Shown here piece by piece: positions 1 through 6,206 of a stretch of 20,704 nt of DNA. Position numbers and translations under genes: made by a program. This stretch comes from CAJGCS01 sp045589955. GTDB lineage: Bacteria > Bacillota_I > Bacilli_A > ML615J-28 > CAG-313. The notes beneath the pieces were generated by a model. It searched no databases and had not been told where the DNA came from. It worked only from the letters and a program-made list of their open reading frames with translations. How positions within the stretch are numbered: position 1 is the first letter of the stretch; each line of letters begins with the position of its first letter. The stretch spans positions 1-20,704 of the forward strand of contig JAZNQD010000013.1 in the NCBI GenBank assembly GCA_045589955.1. Reading direction: 5' to 3'.

Positions 1-86
1 ATATTAATAAAAATGATGAAGTAGAAATTCGTATGAGTGATGGAAGTTTTAATGCTACAGTAATAAATATAAATATAGAAAATTAA
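1..86 (+). CDS. xseA: Exodeoxyribonuclease VII large subunit, C-terminal end (partial)
   Basis: An open frame enters from the left edge (codons in phase from base 3) and stops with TAA at 84-86. The 27 visible residues include EVEIRMSDGSFNATV, which resembles the usual XseA tail where a Gly/Asp-rich turn sits between two beta strands ('G..V.IRLSDG...A.V'). XseA with XseB forms exonuclease VII, which degrades single-stranded DNA to oligonucleotides in repair. The call rests on this short tail plus xseB starting 10 bp downstream, the standard arrangement in Bacillota. The catalytic part lies outside the window. Confidence 0.75.
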   Translation, partial: INKNDEVEIRMSDGSFNATVININIEN

Positions 87-96
87 TAGGTGTATT

Positions 97-300
97 ATGG
101 AAATGAAAAATTTTGAAGAATTATTAAAAGAATTAGAAGAAGTTGTTGCTAGTTTAGAAAGTGGCAAACTATCTTTAGAAGAATCAGTTTCTTACTATAA
201 AAAAGGAATGGAATTAAGTTTAGAATGCCAAAAGCGTTTAGAAGCAGCTAAACAAGTAATTGTTAAAAAGGTTGAACAAGGAAAAGAAACTGACTTTTAA
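97..300 (+). CDS. xseB: Exodeoxyribonuclease VII small subunit
   Basis: This 67-residue protein is the small subunit of exonuclease VII; several copies bind the XseA C-terminus. The family signature is visible: NFEELLKELEEVVASLESG (about residues 5-23), then LSLEESVSYYKKGMEL and a helix ending in KRLEAAKQVI. It is two amphipathic helices rich in Glu and Lys, at the usual family length. A weak ribosome site AGGTG (88-92) lies 4 nt before the ATG at 97; the ATG at 103 would place it 10 nt away, so the first two residues are uncertain. In Bacillus subtilis ispA follows; here dxs does. Confidence 0.93.
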   Translation: MEMKNFEELLKELEEVVASLESGKLSLEESVSYYKKGMELSLECQKRLEAAKQVIVKKVEQGKETDF

Positions 301-318
301 TTTAAAGTAATATATAAT
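290..318 (+). promoter_or_regulatory. Possible sigma-A promoter for dxs-recN
   Basis: CTGACT (290-295, four of six matches to TTGACA) is 17 bp before TATAAT (313-318). A second TATAAT overlaps at 320-325. The 47-bp xseB-dxs gap is otherwise pure AT sequence, in which such -10 matches arise easily, so this is tentative. Confidence 0.35.
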
Positions 319-347
319 ATATAATATTTATAAGAAAGGAGAGCATT

Positions 348-2105
348 ATGGAAGATTCAATGATTAAAAAGCTAAAACAAATGAATTTTCATGAAATGGA
401 AGTATTAGCTTCAGATATTCGTAATCAAATAATTGAAGCTGTTAGTAAGAACGGTGGACATTTATCATCTAATCTTGGGATTGTTGAACTTACGATTGCT
501 CTTCACAAAGTATTTAACACGCCTGAGGATTTATTAATCTTTGATGTTTCACATCAAACATATGCTCATAAAATTCTTACTGGGAGATCACTTGAAAAAT
601 TAAGAAAAATTGATGGTGTAAGTGGTTTTACACGAATGAATGAAAGTATTCATGATTCTTATGAAGCCGGCCACTCATCTACCTCAATTTCTGCTTTAGC
701 AGGCTTTTTAGAAGCTAAGAAAAATAATCCAAATATTAAAAATGTCGTAAGTATTATAGGTGATTCATCTATTACTAATGGTCTTGCATTTGAAGGTCTT
801 AATTATTTAGGTGCTTTAAAGGATCAAAAAGCAATTATTATTTTAAATGATAATCAAATGAGTGTATCTAAGAGCGTAGGTTCTTTGGCTATGAGTTTTA
901 ATAAAATTCGTGCTCGCGGTAATTTTAAACTTCTACGTAAAATTACTCCCAAAGGTATTAAAAAAATGCTTAAATCTTTTGCATATCGCCAAACTATATT
1001 TGAATATCTGGGCTTTAGATATTTTGAAGGAATTGATGGTCATAACTTTAAAGAGTTAATTAAGTATTTGAACTTTGCACGTGAATCAAACAAATCAGTT
1101 GTATTACATATTAAGACAAATAAAGGAAAGGGTTATAAATTTTCAGAAGAAGATAATAGTGGTTATTGGCATCATGTCGAACCTTTTGATGTTATTACCG
1201 GCTTACCTTTATCAAATGAAAAATACAAAATGTTTGGTGAAGAAATTAGTATGCATTTAGCAAATAAAATTGAGAATGGAATGAGTAATATTCGTATTAT
1301 TACTCCGGCAATGACACTTGGAAGTGGTTTATCAACTTTTGCAACAATCAATAAAGATAACTTTATAGATGTTGGAATTGCCGAAGAAAATGCTGTAACA
1401 ATGGCATCAAGTATGGCACTTGCTAAACTTCGTCCTTTTGTTTTCATTTATTCAACATTTTCTCAACGTGCATATGATCAAATATTACATGATGTTACAA
1501 GAAGTAATTTACCGGTTGTTTTTTGTATTGATAGAGCTGGAATTGTTTCTGGTGATGGTGATACACATCAAGGTATTTTTGATGTTGCTTTTCTTTCAAC
1601 TATGCCAAATATGGAAATATTAGCTCCTAAAAATACCGAAGAGGCAAAATTAGCGATTGATTATTCAATAAGCTCTAATCACCCTATAACAATTCGTTAT
1701 ACAAAGTATGACTATAATAGTAATTTAATCGCGAGTGGTGATTTTAAAACTTGGGATGTAATAAAAGAAGGTAATGTTGCTATTGTTTCTTATGGGGATA
1801 TGTTATCGTATCTTTATCCTTTAACTAAAGACACTAATCTTGCCTTAGTTAACGCAAAAAATTTAACTATTGTTGATGAAAATGTCTTAAGTAAATATGA
1901 AAAAATCATTGTTATTGAAGATGTAATTAAAACATCATGTTTAGGTGAAAAAATCATTAGTTATGCTTATCATAACAATTTTAATAATGATATTTTAACT
2001 TATAATCTTGGAATGAGTTATTTAGAAACAGGCAGTAAAAAAGAATTAATTAATAAATATATTGGTGATTTAGAAGAAATCATTAGAAAGGAGACTAAAT
2101 GCTAA
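348..2105 (+). CDS. dxs: 1-deoxy-D-xylulose-5-phosphate synthase (somewhat divergent)
   Basis: Thiamine-diphosphate enzyme that condenses pyruvate with glyceraldehyde 3-phosphate, the first step of the MEP isoprenoid pathway and a source of thiamine and pyridoxal precursors. Visible landmarks: GGHLSSNLG (His38), FDVSHQTYAHKILTGR (66-80), AGHSSTSIS (107-115), the metal/ThDP motif from GDS (138-140) to LNDN (166-169), HH at 275-276, VGIAEE (342-347) with the catalytic Glu346, YSTFSQRAYDQ (368-378), DRAG (395-398), DTHQG (405-409) and Arg450. At 585 residues it is shorter than the usual 620-640. Two conserved motifs differ: GDG is GDS, and AEQH is AEEN. A strong ribosome site (AAAGGAGAG) precedes the ATG. 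It overlaps recN by 7 bp. A DXS-like paralogue with altered substrate use is possible, but the substrate-binding Arg and His residues are kept. Confidence 0.9.
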   Translation: MEDSMIKKLKQMNFHEMEVLASDIRNQIIEAVSKNGGHLSSNLGIVELTIALHKVFNTPEDLLIFDVSHQTYAHKILTGRSLEKLRKIDGVSGFTRMNESIHDSYEAGHSSTSISALAGFLEAKKNNPNIKNVVSIIGDSSITNGLAFEGLNYLGALKDQKAIIILNDNQMSVSKSVGSLAMSFNKIRARGNFKLLRKITPKGIKKMLKSFAYRQTIFEYLGFRYFEGIDGHNFKELIKYLNFARESNKSVVLHIKTNKGKGYKFSEEDNSGYWHHVEPFDVITGLPLSNEKYKMFGEEISMHLANKIENGMSNIRIITPAMTLGSGLSTFATINKDNFIDVGIAEENAVTMASSMALAKLRPFVFIYSTFSQRAYDQILHDVTRSNLPVVFCIDRAGIVSGDGDTHQGIFDVAFLSTMPNMEILAPKNTEEAKLAIDYSISSNHPITIRYTKYDYNSNLIASGDFKTWDVIKEGNVAIVSYGDMLSYLYPLTKDTNLALVNAKNLTIVDENVLSKYEKIIVIEDVIKTSCLGEKIISYAYHNNFNNDILTYNLGMSYLETGSKKELINKYIGDLEEIIRKETKC

Positions 2106-3772
2106 GTAATTTACGAGTTCAAAATTTTGCAATTATTGACAATATTAATATTGAATTTGAAGATGGATTTACAGTATTAACTGGTGAAACTGGTGCTGGT
2201 AAATCATTAATTATTGATGCTATTGGTTTGCTTTTTGGTGATCGTTCATCGACATCAATTGTTCGATATGGTGAAACTAAAGCAGTTGTTGAAGGTGTAT
2301 TTGATAAAATTGGTATGAACACAATTACTGTTTTAAACGAAATAGGTGTTGAACCACTTGATGATGATATGCTTATTATTAAAAGAGAAATTAATGCAAC
2401 GGGAAAGAGTATTATTCGCGTTAATGGTGAAATTATCACTTTATCACAACTTGAAAGACTAGCTATTACTCTTGGTGATATTCATACTCAAGATGATACT
2501 AAGAAACTTTTCTTGCCCGAAAATTATCTTTATTTTATTGATAATGAAGATTCATTAAGCGTTTTAAATAAGTATCGTGACTTAAGAAACATCTATTTAC
2601 AAAATATTAAGAAATATCGTTTGTTAGTAAACTCACAAAAGGAAATTGACACTAACTCAGAATTTTGGGTTTATCAATATAATGAGTTAGAAAAAGCAAA
2701 TCTTAAAATCGGTGAAATTGAAGATTTAGAACAAGAACTTAATTTCTTGAATAATTATGAGTATATTTTTAAATTATTACTTGAAATAAAAGAAACTCTT
2801 AGTGATAATGATGTTAATGGTTCCTTATATAATATTTTAAGTTCATTAGAAAAACTTAAAAAAGTAAATGATAAGTATCAAAAACAATATGAGTTAATAA
2901 ATGATGCTTATTACAATCTTGAGGATTTAGAAGATTCTATAAAAAATGATTTTAACCATTTAGAATTTGATGAAGAACGATTAAATACTATTAATGAAAG
3001 AATTAGCTACCTTAATGGATTAATGCGCAAATATCATTTAGATATTATTGGATTAATCAAAATGAAAGAAGAATTAAAAGATAAAATTAATAGTGTAGAT
3101 AATATTGATATTTATTTAGAAGATGCTAAAAAAGCAATTGATCAAAGTTTTTCTAATTTATCTATTATTGCTAATGAACTTACTCAAGTTCGTAAGCATA
3201 ATGCTCAATTATTAACAGATAATATTAAAGAAACATTAAAAGATTTGTTACTTGATAAGGTACAAATATCTATTTTGTTTAATGATTATGAGTTGAAAGA
3301 TTCTTTGCAAACAAATGTTTTTCTTGAAAATGGTTGTGACGAAATTGATATTTTGGTTTCTTTCAATATTGGCGAAAATTTAAAACCTCTTTCTAAAGTT
3401 GCATCAGGTGGTGAGATGTCACGTGTTATGTTAGCATTAAAGGTCAATATGCTTAATAACTTGCATCTATCAACTATGATCTTTGATGAAATAGATAGTG
3501 GGGTAAGTGGTGAAGTTGCATCAGGTGTTGCATCAAAAATGAAAGAAATTAGTAAGTTTACACAAGTATTAGCGATTACTCATTTACCAATTGTTGCATC
3601 ACGAGCTGATCAACAAATGTTACTTTCAAAAGAAGTAGTTAATGATCGCACCGTTACAAATATCAAGAAACTATCTTATGACGAGAGAGTTGTTGTTATT
3701 GCTAAAATGCTTTCGCCAAATGATACGACAATGAAAAGTAAAGAATTGGCAATTTCCTTGCTATCAAAGTAA
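2099..3772 (+). CDS. recN: DNA repair protein RecN
   Basis: SMC-like ATPase recruited early to double-strand breaks, where it holds DNA ends for recombination. The 557 residues (B. subtilis has 576) follow the family layout: Walker A GETGAGKS at 29-36, a long Glu/Lys-rich coiled-coil middle (about 150-390), the ABC signature SGGEMSRVMLALK at 436-448, Walker B MIFDEIDSG with Asp463 and Glu464, and the His loop AITHLP with His495. The usual Q-loop stretch 'HGQHEHQ' reads HTQDDTK, a divergence in an otherwise typical protein. The ribosome site AGAAAGGAG (2085-2093) is inside the end of dxs, and the ATG overlaps the dxs stop, so the two genes are co-transcribed. In B. subtilis tlyA and ahrC lie between them; both are missing here. 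Confidence 0.96.
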   Translation: MLSNLRVQNFAIIDNINIEFEDGFTVLTGETGAGKSLIIDAIGLLFGDRSSTSIVRYGETKAVVEGVFDKIGMNTITVLNEIGVEPLDDDMLIIKREINATGKSIIRVNGEIITLSQLERLAITLGDIHTQDDTKKLFLPENYLYFIDNEDSLSVLNKYRDLRNIYLQNIKKYRLLVNSQKEIDTNSEFWVYQYNELEKANLKIGEIEDLEQELNFLNNYEYIFKLLLEIKETLSDNDVNGSLYNILSSLEKLKKVNDKYQKQYELINDAYYNLEDLEDSIKNDFNHLEFDEERLNTINERISYLNGLMRKYHLDIIGLIKMKEELKDKINSVDNIDIYLEDAKKAIDQSFSNLSIIANELTQVRKHNAQLLTDNIKETLKDLLLDKVQISILFNDYELKDSLQTNVFLENGCDEIDILVSFNIGENLKPLSKVASGGEMSRVMLALKVNMLNNLHLSTMIFDEIDSGVSGEVASGVASKMKEISKFTQVLAITHLPIVASRADQQMLLSKEVVNDRTVTNIKKLSYDERVVVIAKMLSPNDTTMKSKELAISLLSK

Positions 3773-3790
3773 TAAAAATATAAAAATAAA

Positions 3791-3823
3791 ACACACACAG
3801 TATTTTTTACTGTGTGTGTTTTT
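3791..3823 (+). terminator. Rho-independent terminator after recN
   Basis: A perfect 12-bp stem, 3791-3802 with 3808-3819 (alternating AC against GT), closes a 5-T loop and is followed by a T run. It separates the recN operon from spoIVB. The A-rich 5' flank could let it work weakly on the other strand. Confidence 0.93.
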
Positions 3824-3887
3824 GGTAAATAATGTTTTATTAACTATTAATAAATATGCAAATAATATAATGAAAGGAGGAAATTAA

Positions 3888-4901
3888 GTGCTTTTTAAAA
3901 AGAAATATTTTAAATTAAACGTTTTTCTTTCGCTTTTCCTATTATTTATATGTTTGATTTCTAGTAGCGTTGTATATGCTAAAGACGATATTTATGTTAT
4001 TCCTGGTGGGGACGCAATTGGTCTTAAATTAGATACAGGGGTTTATGTTGCAGGAAAGTTTCAAGTAAGTACTAAAACTACAAAACTAACACCATGGAAA
4101 AACTCTGATATTGAAGAAGGAGATCATATTATAAGCTGTAATGGAATTACTGTTTTAAAGACTGTTGATTTGAATCGTTTAATTCAAAATACAGAAAATA
4201 ACATAGCAACTTTGGAAATTCAAAGAGATACAGAAAAATTTACAACGGAAATTGATGTTGTAAAAACAATTAATGGTGAACAAACTATAGGACTTTATGT
4301 TAAGGATCGTTTGATTGGAATTGGGACACTTACATATATTGACCCAGAAACAAAATCATTTGGATCACTTGGTCATGGAATAAGTGATAAAACCTTAAAT
4401 TTTGGTAATGTTAGTGGTGAACTTGTCTTATCACAAATTGAAGGTATTAAAAAAGGGATTCCAGGAACAAGTGGTGAAAAAAGAGCTTCAATTAAATCTG
4501 GTAATATAGGAACAATATCTATTAATTCAATAACTGGTATTTATGGTAAAGTTAATATTGTTGATAAAAGAAAAACAATAAGGGTTGCTGAACAATCAGA
4601 AGTTAAAAAAGGAGCTGCTAAGATATTAACAGTTGTTGATGGAACTAAGATTGAAAGTTTTAATATTGAAATTATAAGCATTAATCTTCAAGATAGTCGT
4701 GGCGTAAAAGGAATTAAGTTTAGGGTTACTGACCAAAGGTTAATTGATGTTGCTGGAGGAATTGTTCAAGGAATGAGTGGATCACCAATTATTCAGAACA
4801 ATATGATTGTTGGCGCTGTTTCTCACGTTTCTTTAGAAGATCCAACTATTGGATATGGTATGCATATTGAATGGATGATAGCTGAGAGTATGAATCTATA
4901 A
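3888..4901 (+). CDS. spoIVB: SpoIVB serine peptidase (stage IV sporulation)
   Basis: Family S55 peptidase made in the forespore. In Bacillus it is secreted into the intermembrane space and cleaves SpoIVFA, which triggers pro-sigma-K processing. Visible: an N-terminal membrane/signal helix (about 13-30), a PDZ domain (about 45-125, with EEGDHIISCNGITV) and the S55 domain. The triad matches B. subtilis by motif and spacing: His163 in FGSLGHGIS, Asp282 in VTDQRL, and Ser297 in GGIVQGMSGSP, 15 residues after the Asp as in B. subtilis. At 337 residues it is shorter than the B. subtilis protein (about 426), mainly near the N-terminus. It starts at GTG, supported by the strong ribosome site AAAGGAGG (3873-3880), 7 nt upstream. 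No terminator follows, so transcripts may run into spo0A. I saw no clear sigma-F/G promoter. Confidence 0.96.
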   Translation: MLFKKKYFKLNVFLSLFLLFICLISSSVVYAKDDIYVIPGGDAIGLKLDTGVYVAGKFQVSTKTTKLTPWKNSDIEEGDHIISCNGITVLKTVDLNRLIQNTENNIATLEIQRDTEKFTTEIDVVKTINGEQTIGLYVKDRLIGIGTLTYIDPETKSFGSLGHGISDKTLNFGNVSGELVLSQIEGIKKGIPGTSGEKRASIKSGNIGTISINSITGIYGKVNIVDKRKTIRVAEQSEVKKGAAKILTVVDGTKIESFNIEIISINLQDSRGVKGIKFRVTDQRLIDVAGGIVQGMSGSPIIQNNMIVGAVSHVSLEDPTIGYGMHIEWMIAESMNL

Positions 4902-4959
4902 AACATAATTTGACAAGAAATTACATTTGTAAAAGCTAACACAAGGTATGAAAAAGTCC

Positions 4960-4976
4960 TTCGACATAATTCGACA
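4960..4976 (+). promoter_or_regulatory. Two tandem 0A boxes upstream of spo0A
   Basis: TTCGACA (reverse complement of the Spo0A box TGTCGAA) occurs perfectly at 4960-4966 and 4970-4976. The two are direct repeats exactly 10 bp apart, one helical turn, as expected for a Spo0A dimer. A one-mismatch copy (TTTGACA) lies at 4909-4915. The pair implies autoregulation of spo0A. Confidence 0.8.
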
Positions 4977-5002
4977 AAAAATATAAGTAAAATCTAGATA
5001 AT
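4971..5002 (+). promoter_or_regulatory. Candidate Spo0A-activated spo0A promoter (spoIIG-like)
   Basis: GATAAT (4997-5002) lies 20 bp after the proximal 0A box. With a start site near 5009 the two boxes centre at about -36 and -46. Spo0A-activated sigma-A promoters such as spoIIG have a 0A box over the -35 region and an over-long spacer. The -10 match is five of six bases. Confidence 0.45.
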
Positions 5003-5009
5003 TTGGCAA

Positions 5010-5038
5010 TTTACTTGCAAAGAAAAATGTAATATAAT
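5010..5038 (+). promoter_or_regulatory. Candidate vegetative sigma-A promoter of spo0A
   Basis: TTTACT (5010-5015, four of six) is 17 bp upstream of a perfect TATAAT (5033-5038). The start site would be near 5045, leaving a leader of about 24 nt before the ATG at 5069. The 0A boxes would then lie about 70-80 bp upstream. Confidence 0.5.
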
Positions 5039-5068
5039 ATAATTATATTGTTGTTGTTTGGTGAAAAA

Positions 5069-5872
5069 ATGATTATGCAAAAATGTAAAATTTTAGTAGC
5101 TGAAACAATGGTCGAAAAAGAGATGATACTAAGTTCTCATCTTCGTACAATAGATAATGTTGTAGTAATTGGAACTTATAATAATACAAATAATATATTA
5201 AATGTTTTAAAAGTTACTGATGTAGATGTTCTTATTGTAGATTTATTTATGCCTAATTTTGATGGCCTTAATTTGTTAGAAACACTATATCATAGTCGTG
5301 GAGAATTCAAAAAACCAAAACATGTGATTGTAGTAACAAACTTTATTAGTGGGTATATTAATAATCGCTTAAACTCAATAGGTATTGATTATCTTCTTAT
5401 GAAACCTGTTAGTTTAGATAATTTAACAGGAATTATTCAAGAAATGCAAAAACAAGTAATTGAAGAAGTTGAAGTAAAAGAAGAAATTAAAGAAGAAGTT
5501 GAACTAGATTCAGAAATCACGGAAATTTTACACGAAGTTGGTGTTCCTGCTCATATTAAAGGTTATATGTACTTACGTGAAGCAATTTTACTTGTTATTG
5601 AAAATGTTGATTTTATTGGTAGTATAACTAAAACCTTATATCCTGAAATTGCTTTACGATTTTCTACAACTGCCTCACGCGTTGAACGAGCAATTAGACA
5701 TGCTATAGAAATCGCTTGGGTAAGAGGTAATGTTGATGCTATTAGTGATATTTTTAGTTATACAATCAGTTATAATAAATCTAAACCTACAAACTCAGAA
5801 TTTATTGCAATGATTTCTGATAGATTACGTTTACAACATCGTTTATTAAAAAGAGAACAATATATAGCATAA
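5069..5872 (+). CDS. spo0A: Sporulation master regulator Spo0A
   Basis: Phosphorelay response regulator that commits the cell to sporulation by binding 0A boxes. From the ATG at 5069 it has 267 residues, the B. subtilis length; GGTGA (5060-5064) is well placed for this start, and the in-frame TTG codons from 5048 are less likely. The receiver domain (5-128) keeps the phospho-acceptor Asp58 in LIVDLFMPNFDG, Thr90 and Lys112 (LLMKP). An acidic linker (131-148) follows. The DNA-binding domain (150-260) is highly conserved: GVPAHIKGYMYLREAI, then TTASRVERAIRHAIEIAW and KPTNSEFIAMISDRLRL. Oddity: the acidic pocket that reads VADDN in B. subtilis is VAETM (10-14), so only one acidic residue remains. 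It follows spoIVB as in Bacillus and Clostridium. Confidence 0.97.
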   Translation: MIMQKCKILVAETMVEKEMILSSHLRTIDNVVVIGTYNNTNNILNVLKVTDVDVLIVDLFMPNFDGLNLLETLYHSRGEFKKPKHVIVVTNFISGYINNRLNSIGIDYLLMKPVSLDNLTGIIQEMQKQVIEEVEVKEEIKEEVELDSEITEILHEVGVPAHIKGYMYLREAILLVIENVDFIGSITKTLYPEIALRFSTTASRVERAIRHAIEIAWVRGNVDAISDIFSYTISYNKSKPTNSEFIAMISDRLRLQHRLLKREQYIA

Positions 5873-5904
5873 AAAATAGACTATCAATGATAGTCTATTT
5901 TTTT
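5871..5904. terminator. Bidirectional terminator between spo0A and a small convergent gene
   Basis: An 11-bp perfect stem (5875-5885 with 5889-5899) with loop AAT is flanked by A-run and T-run. It starts right at the spo0A stop codon and reads as a terminator on either strand, serving spo0A and the gene that converges from 6139. Confidence 0.92.
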
Positions 5905-5944
5905 GCTTTTGTCTTAATTTTATTGTATAATATTTTTAGAAATA

Positions 5945-6139
5945 TTATTGAATTACTCCTGCAGCTTGTAAAATTACAAATACTAAACTTGCAACACCAC
6001 CAAGTAACATAGCAAGTGCTAATGCGCCAATAATGATTTTACCAAATATAGTTTTTGAAGGAGATTTTGTTACGATAATGTCAGATGTTCCATCTTTTCT
6101 GTCTTTTCTAACAATTAATTTATCATTTTGTTTGCTCAT
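5945..6139 (-). CDS. Small single-pass membrane protein, function unknown
   Basis: A 64-residue protein on the minus strand, convergent with spo0A. I do not recognise the family. The first 30 residues are hydrophilic and Lys/Arg/Asp-rich (KLIVRKDRKDGTSDIIVTK); residues about 31-62 form one or two hydrophobic stretches rich in Gly, Ala, Leu and Val, ending at the C-terminus. It looks real rather than chance: GAGGTGA (complement of 6146-6152) sits 6 nt before the ATG, a TATAAT (complement of 6169-6174) lies upstream, and it shares a good terminator with spo0A. No clear -35 was found (TTCCCT at 17 bp is poor). The neighbourhood gives no functional clue. Confidence 0.75.
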   Translation of the reverse strand: MSKQNDKLIVRKDRKDGTSDIIVTKSPSKTIFGKIIIGALALAMLLGGVASLVFVILQAAGVIQ

Positions 6140-6206
6140 TATATATCACCTCAAATTTCATACGACTTATTATATCATATTTTTTTGTAAAAGGGAAGTG
6201 ATTTAG

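Noticed and set aside
1175..1181. A perfect 0A box (TGTCGAA) inside dxs
   Set aside because: It encodes part of HHVEPF in a conserved coding region with no promoter nearby; a 7-bp match is expected by chance.
1172..1447. Open frame on the minus strand inside dxs
   Set aside because: It is opposite a well-conserved gene, has no ribosome site and no family resemblance. The same applies to minus-strand frames at 2119-2439, 10674-10877, 12115-12471, 14260-14448, 18141-18572 and 20470-20682.
3791..3819. Alternating AC/GT tract that looks like a microsatellite
   Set aside because: The two arms are exact inverted repeats with a T-run after them, so it is better explained as the recN terminator.
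3824..3887. Sigma-F/G promoter for spoIVB
   Set aside because: CAAATAA (3859-3865) is a weak -10 candidate but no -35 match occurs at the right distance; the TATAAT at 3866-3871 would start transcription inside the ribosome site.
4909..4932. TTTGACA after spoIVB as a promoter -35
   Set aside because: No -10 match lies 16-18 bp downstream; it is kept only as a weak, one-mismatch 0A box.
5048..5068. Upstream TTG start for spo0A
   Set aside because: It would have no ribosome site; GGTGA at 5060-5064 fits ATG 5069, which also gives the normal family length.
6140..6206. Possible LexA/SOS box before dinB
   Set aside because: I found no match to the Bacillota SOS box CGAAC-N4-GTTCG in the divergent region; the only CGA (in tacgact) lacks the second arm.
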